Shown in pieces: positions 61,144 to 64,000 of a stretch of 64,000 nt of DNA (the first letter of the stretch is position 1; the number at the start of each line of letters is the position of its first letter). A program made the position numbers and the translations under genes. A model generated the notes under the pieces. It ran no database searches and had not been told where the DNA came from. It saw only the letters and a program-made list of their open reading frames with translations. Origin of the DNA: Ardenticatenaceae bacterium (GTDB lineage Bacteria; Chloroflexota; Anaerolineae; Promineifilales; Promineifilaceae); the NCBI GenBank assembly GCA_011525915.1, contig WYBM01000030.1, positions 62,001 through 126,000 on the forward strand, written 5' to 3'.

Positions 61144-62235
61144 TCAATAAACCTCACGTACCAGGTCAATCATATCACCAACGACACCTGCGGCCGTCAT
61201 GTCAACGCCAGCGCCTTTACCCCCAATGAGCAAAGGCTCATCATTGTACCGTTCAGTACGGAAGCTGATGTATTTAAGGTTCGCCAGACCGCTGCCGGCT
61301 GGCAGCGCTTTCAGGCCCACACGGCCACCGTCAGCGTTTACTTCAGCCACGTAGCGCAGCACTTGGGCATTGGCCTGGGCCTCTGCCACCCGTTGGCGCA
61401 TGCTGTCATCCAAGTAGGGCAGGGCATCCATAAATTCCGCCACTGTGAGGCTGGCCATTTCCGGCGCATATAAAGATTCAACGGTAATGTGACTTTCCTC
61501 TAATGGCCACCCGGCCATGCGCCCCAAGATAAGTACCTTGCGCATCACGTCCATGCCACCCAAATCATCACGGGGGTCGGGTTCGGTGTAGCCCTGTGTT
61601 TTGGCAGCGTGTACGGCCGCAGAAAATGCCACACCCTGGTCCAACTGCTGGCAAATATACCCTAACGTACCGCTCATCTGCCCCACCACCTGGTAGATGG
61701 GGTCATTGACGTCCCGCAGGTAACGCAGGGTGGCGATCACCGGCTGCCCGCCGCCTACGGTGGATTCGTGACGCACACGGGGATGGCTAAAAAAGCCAGC
61801 GGCCCGTTCCCAGGGAGCAGCCAAAGGCTTCTTGTTGGCCAGCACCACACTGTACCCCAAATTAAGCGAACGCTTTAACAAAGATTCCATATGATTGGCC
61901 GCGGTTACATCTACCACAATAACATTTTCCAATTCTGCTTCACTGGCGGCGTCTAAAATGCCGTGGTCAGACGGCCGTTGCATCTCTGGGGGCCGCACCT
62001 CACGCCAATGAGGGTCTACAGGCAGACCTTGTTGTTTGGCGTCTACAACATCCAGCAGCTGCTCATCAGTCAGACCCTGTTCAGCCCATAACCAGGTCCG
62101 GCTGTCCGTGACGGCAACGACATTAAAATGAAGGTTATTGCGTGCTGCCGTGGGTTCACGGCCGTTGACAATCTGCTTTAATAAGGCACTGCCCACGCCC
62201 CCGGCCCCCAGTACAATCACAGGTATACGTTTCAT
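61144..62235 (-). CDS. hom: Homoserine dehydrogenase
   Basis: This 363-residue monofunctional enzyme reduces aspartate semialdehyde to homoserine for threonine and methionine. It has the NAD(P) loop VIVLGAGGVGSALL, VVDVTAANHME, the conserved VVLANKKPLAAP, catalytic-region TVGGGQPVIATLR and GTLGYICQQLDQGVAFSAAV, and the substrate region GYTEPDPRDDLGGMDVMRKVLIL. There is no C-terminal ACT domain, so allosteric feedback is unlikely and control may be at the leader. AGAGGAG lies eight bases before ATG 62235. Confidence 0.95.
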   Translation of the reverse strand: MKRIPVIVLGAGGVGSALLKQIVNGREPTAARNNLHFNVVAVTDSRTWLWAEQGLTDEQLLDVVDAKQQGLPVDPHWREVRPPEMQRPSDHGILDAASEAELENVIVVDVTAANHMESLLKRSLNLGYSVVLANKKPLAAPWERAAGFFSHPRVRHESTVGGGQPVIATLRYLRDVNDPIYQVVGQMSGTLGYICQQLDQGVAFSAAVHAAKTQGYTEPDPRDDLGGMDVMRKVLILGRMAGWPLEESHITVESLYAPEMASLTVAEFMDALPYLDDSMRQRVAEAQANAQVLRYVAEVNADGGRVGLKALPAGSGLANLKYISFRTERYNDEPLLIGGKGAGVDMTAAGVVGDMIDLVREVY

Positions 62236-62259
62236 CCAGTAAGCTCCTCTGTACTATAC

Positions 62260-62293
62260 AAAACAAGAGCCTCGTTCGAGAACGAGGCCCTTG
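62260..62293 (-). terminator. Attenuator-type terminator in the hom leader
   Basis: CAAGAGCCTCGTT (62264-62276) and AACGAGGCCCTTG (62281-62293) form a 13-bp stem with one wobble and a CGAG loop. Reading the minus strand a TTTTGT run follows. It lies just before the hom ribosome-binding site. Confidence 0.85.
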
Positions 62294-62296
62294 CTT

Positions 62297-62340
62297 ACAC
62301 CGTAGCGCTTAACTTCCTAAGGGAGGCAGCGCTACGGTGT
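62297..62340 (-). promoter_or_regulatory. Perfect 13-bp hairpin over the leader-peptide stop
   Basis: ACACCGTAGCGCT (62297-62309) and AGCGCTACGGTGT (62328-62340) pair perfectly. The loop and 5' arm contain the end of the leader peptide, so a translating or stalled ribosome would control its formation. Confidence 0.75.
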
Positions 62341-62362
62341 GGTTACATAAATAACTATCCAT
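62309..62362 (-). CDS. Candidate 17-residue leader peptide for hom
   Basis: A strong Shine-Dalgarno GGAGG lies eight bases before ATG 62362, and the frame encodes MDSYLCNHTVALPPLGS then TAA. The stop is within the perfect hairpin at 62297-62340. The peptide is not rich in Thr, Met or Ile codons, so a simple ThrL-type mechanism is not evident; Cys, Pro-Pro or the hairpin itself may be the sensor. It is too short to be a conventional gene. Confidence 0.6.
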   Translation of the reverse strand: MDSYLCNHTVALPPLGS

Positions 62363-62432
62363 GAGCACCACCTCCTCATTTATTAGGATGGCTGTGCGGT
62401 TACACCGCAATTAATGAGGCAATGATGCGGGC

Positions 62433-62461
62433 ATTATGGCACACATAACAAGGACTGTCAA
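62433..62461 (-). promoter_or_regulatory. Strong sigma70-type promoter of hom
   Basis: TTGACA (62461-62456), a 17-base spacer and CATAAT (62438-62433) predict a start near 62426. The leader before hom is about 190 bases. Just downstream TGCGGT/ACCGCA forms a further small hairpin, and CCTCATTA can pair with TAAATGAGG at the leader-peptide Shine-Dalgarno. Confidence 0.8.
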
Positions 62462-62508
62462 ATAAGAAACTCATTGGTGCGGGTGCCGCTGTGACGCCAC
62501 CGACCATA

Positions 62509-63768
62509 TCAGGCCTCTTCAGCGGCCAGTTCTGCCAGGGCCGCCAGCAGGCGGTCGGCCTCATCATACGTGTTGTAGTGCACAAAACCAATGCGCACCA
62601 GCCCTCCTTTATTTTGCAGCCCCAACCGTTCCATCACAGCTAAGGCGTAATAATCACCATGCCAGACAAAAATGCCTCGTTCACCCAGCCGGGCAGCCAC
62701 GTCTTCTGGGGTATGCCCAGCCAGGCTGACGGCAAAAGTAGGTGTACGCTGCTCCACGCTTTCTATATCGGTGATGCCGTAAACATGTAAACCAGGGAGT
62801 TGGGCGGCCTCCTTTAAGAAATAGGCACTCAGCCCTGTTTCATACGCTTTGATGTGCCTCATAGCCCTCACCAACCGCTCACGGAGTGTGCCTTCTGGGC
62901 CACCAATGGCCGCGATATACTCAACGGCCGCGGCTACTCCCGCCAGAGATTCAAAACCTGGCGTACCTGTTTCCCACTTACCGGCCGGTTTAGAAGGCGC
63001 CGGCCGCACTTTGTAAGCTTTTAGCTGATCAAGCCATTCATACTTACCATACAAAACGCCCACGTGCCCGCCAAAAAATTTGTACACAGAGGCCACCAGG
63101 AAGTCACAATCTAACGCCTGTACATCAATCAGACCGTGCGGAGCGTAATGCACAGCATCTACATAGACCAGGGCGCCAGCCTCATGTGCCAGCTGCACCA
63201 CGTGTTTGACGTCGGTTATACTGCCTACGGCATTAGAGGCATGGGTGACGGCCACCAATCGGGTCTTTTCACTGAGCAAAGACGGTAAGGTATCCAGGCG
63301 TAAGGTACAGTCCGCCGGATCAAAGTCCAGCCAGCGTACATTGACGCCTCGTTCCTCGGCTGCCAGCAGCCAGGGGGAGATATTGGCATCATGGTCCAAC
63401 CCGGTAACAATGATTTCATCGCCGGGCTGCCAGGTGTGGGCAACAGCCCGGCTGATGGCAAACGTAAGGGTAGTCATATTCGGGCCGAAGATAATCTCTT
63501 CCGGCTGGCGGGCGTTATAAAAATGCATCATGGCCTGGCGGGCCACGGCCGTCACCTCGTCTGTGTAACGGCTGGTAAAGAAGAGACCACCCTGGTTGCT
63601 GCCGCCGTGCGCCAGGTAACCGACTATGGCCTGGATCACCGATTGAGGTACTTGTGTACCACCAGGACCATCCAGATAAACGGCCGTCTGCCCCGCGACG
63701 GTTAGCTGTAAAGCGGGAATTTGCTGGCGAAGTGATGTTGGGTCCAAAGGGGGTATGTGCGTTCTCAT
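62509..63768 (-). CDS. Cysteine desulfurase-like class V aminotransferase
   Basis: This 419-residue PLP enzyme resembles the SufS/CsdA-like group. Its PLP lysine is in LVASVYKFFGGHVGVL, with the pyridine-contact Asp in YVDAVHYAPHG, the substrate Arg region VRIGFVHYNTYDEAD and the N-terminal VYLDGPGGTQVP. The lysine motif (YKFFGG) differs from the usual HK..GP of SufS, so it may act on another substrate than cysteine (for example kynurenine- or isopenicillin-epimerase-like). ATG 63768 has TATAAT exactly six bases upstream, indicating a leaderless mRNA. Confidence 0.85.
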   Translation of the reverse strand: MRTHIPPLDPTSLRQQIPALQLTVAGQTAVYLDGPGGTQVPQSVIQAIVGYLAHGGSNQGGLFFTSRYTDEVTAVARQAMMHFYNARQPEEIIFGPNMTTLTFAISRAVAHTWQPGDEIIVTGLDHDANISPWLLAAEERGVNVRWLDFDPADCTLRLDTLPSLLSEKTRLVAVTHASNAVGSITDVKHVVQLAHEAGALVYVDAVHYAPHGLIDVQALDCDFLVASVYKFFGGHVGVLYGKYEWLDQLKAYKVRPAPSKPAGKWETGTPGFESLAGVAAAVEYIAAIGGPEGTLRERLVRAMRHIKAYETGLSAYFLKEAAQLPGLHVYGITDIESVEQRTPTFAVSLAGHTPEDVAARLGERGIFVWHGDYYALAVMERLGLQNKGGLVRIGFVHYNTYDEADRLLAALAELAAEEA

Positions 63769-63774
63769 AGGCCA

Positions 63775-63780
63775 ATTATA
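63775..63780 (-). promoter_or_regulatory. TATAAT box, leaderless promoter of the class V aminotransferase
   Basis: TATAAT on the minus strand, six bases (TGGCCT) and ATG 63768. The -35 is weak. Confidence 0.55.
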
Positions 63781-63809
63781 AAGGGGATGAAAAGGCCAGG
63801 CGAAAAACC

Positions 63810-64000
63810 CTATGATATGCCCACCGAATCGGTACGGGCCAGACGCAGCTTTTCAATCTTTTTCATCAGGAACTCCATCAGGATCGGCGTCAGCGACAAG
63901 AAAATGACGGCTACCAATACCAGGGAGAAATTTTCCTCGACAACAGGCAGCGTGCCAAAGAAGTAACCTCCCAATAAAAAGATCAATACCCACAGCACAG
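63810..64000 (-). CDS. DedA/VTT-family membrane protein, C-terminal part (continues past window)
   Basis: The visible 62 residues (LIFLLGGYFFGTLPVVEENFSLVLVAVIFLSLTPILMEFLMKKIEKLR) match the end of DedA/VTT (SNARE-associated) proteins: YFFGxxPxVxxNFxxV followed by the last membrane helix and a basic tail. The N-terminus lies beyond base 64000. DedA proteins are inner-membrane phospholipid-recycling or transport proteins; the paralogue type cannot be told. Confidence 0.7.
   Translation of the reverse strand, partial: VLWVLIFLLGGYFFGTLPVVEENFSLVLVAVIFLSLTPILMEFLMKKIEKLRLARTDSVGIS

Larger units (their letters stand above)
1..64000. repeat. Highly iterated palindromic octamer ACGGCCGT (window-wide)
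   Basis: I counted roughly 95 copies of ACGGCCGT by eye, spread through coding and non-coding sequence on both strands; about one to two are expected from base composition. Within genes it appears in several frames as Thr-Ala-Val, Asn-Gly-Arg or Arg-Pro. It resembles HIP1 of cyanobacteria in abundance and palindromic form but differs in sequence. Confidence 0.85.

Noticed and set aside
1..64000. tRNA, rRNA or insertion sequences
   Set aside because: No cloverleaf-like sequences, rRNA blocks, transposase motifs or target duplications were seen by eye; a tRNAscan search would be the decisive test.

Overview
This 64 kb chromosomal window looks like a Chloroflexota genome, most likely Anaerolineae or a close relative. 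This is an inference from gene content: a ClpC with UVR motif, two tandem 2-oxoacid:ferredoxin oxidoreductase pairs, a kinase with seven GAF domains, DUF4395 next to a thioredoxin-like protein, secreted beta-helix and Thr/Pro-linker lipoproteins, and a C-terminal YLPT motif. I see no rRNA, tRNA, transposase, prophage or CRISPR array. Two features run through the whole window. The palindromic octamer ACGGCCGT occurs roughly 95 times by eye, where base composition predicts one or two. Many intergenic gaps carry degenerate CAGT/ACTG arrays.

Layout. 1-4.3 kb: end of a degenerate GGDEF gene, an ANTAR response regulator, clpC and a PPOX-type protein. 4.3-10 kb: murI, a C26 amidotransferase, rplS, fumarylacetoacetase, a small conserved protein and proS. 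10-14.5 kb: the seven-GAF kinase. 14.5-19.6 kb: a purine-linked set (adenine deaminase, EcsC-like protein, YgeY, YgeW). 20-26.6 kb, minus strand: a sulfur-assimilation region with a JAMM protease, a MoaD/CysO-like sulfur carrier, DUF4395, a thioredoxin-like protein, a MoeB-rhodanese E1 and two CysK/CysM-type synthases. 27.6-42.1 kb, minus strand: a sugar locus with DeoR regulator, amidohydrolase, SIS isomerase, ABC importer, two beta-helix proteins, a GH4 glycosidase, a LacD-like aldolase and two PfkB kinases. 42.3-50.4 kb: three related zinc-ribbon proteins, RidA, an OmpR-type two-component pair, a TPR protein, another zinc-ribbon membrane protein and a nitroreductase. 50.5-58.4 kb: a GntR regulator, a CBS protein and two korAB pairs, the first beta subunit carrying CBS domains. 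58.5-64 kb: small proteins, a DUF7282-type lipoprotein, homoserine dehydrogenase behind an attenuator-like leader, a class V aminotransferase and the end of a DedA protein.

The most notable part is 20-24.7 kb. The JAMM-carrier-E1 operon is preceded by a clear SAM-I riboswitch with its own terminator. The carrier has 11 residues after its diglycine, and the two glycine codons (GGAGGA) also serve as the Shine-Dalgarno sequence of the overlapping next gene. The upstream cysteine synthase has a different structured, terminator-ended leader that resembles no riboswitch class I can name. Together these suggest cysteine or homocysteine synthesis through a protein thiocarboxylate, controlled by SAM and perhaps a second signal. 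Other candidates for new biology are a 116-nt structured repeat found twice with a compensatory base-pair change, the homoserine dehydrogenase leader, and several genes that appear to be transcribed without a 5' leader.
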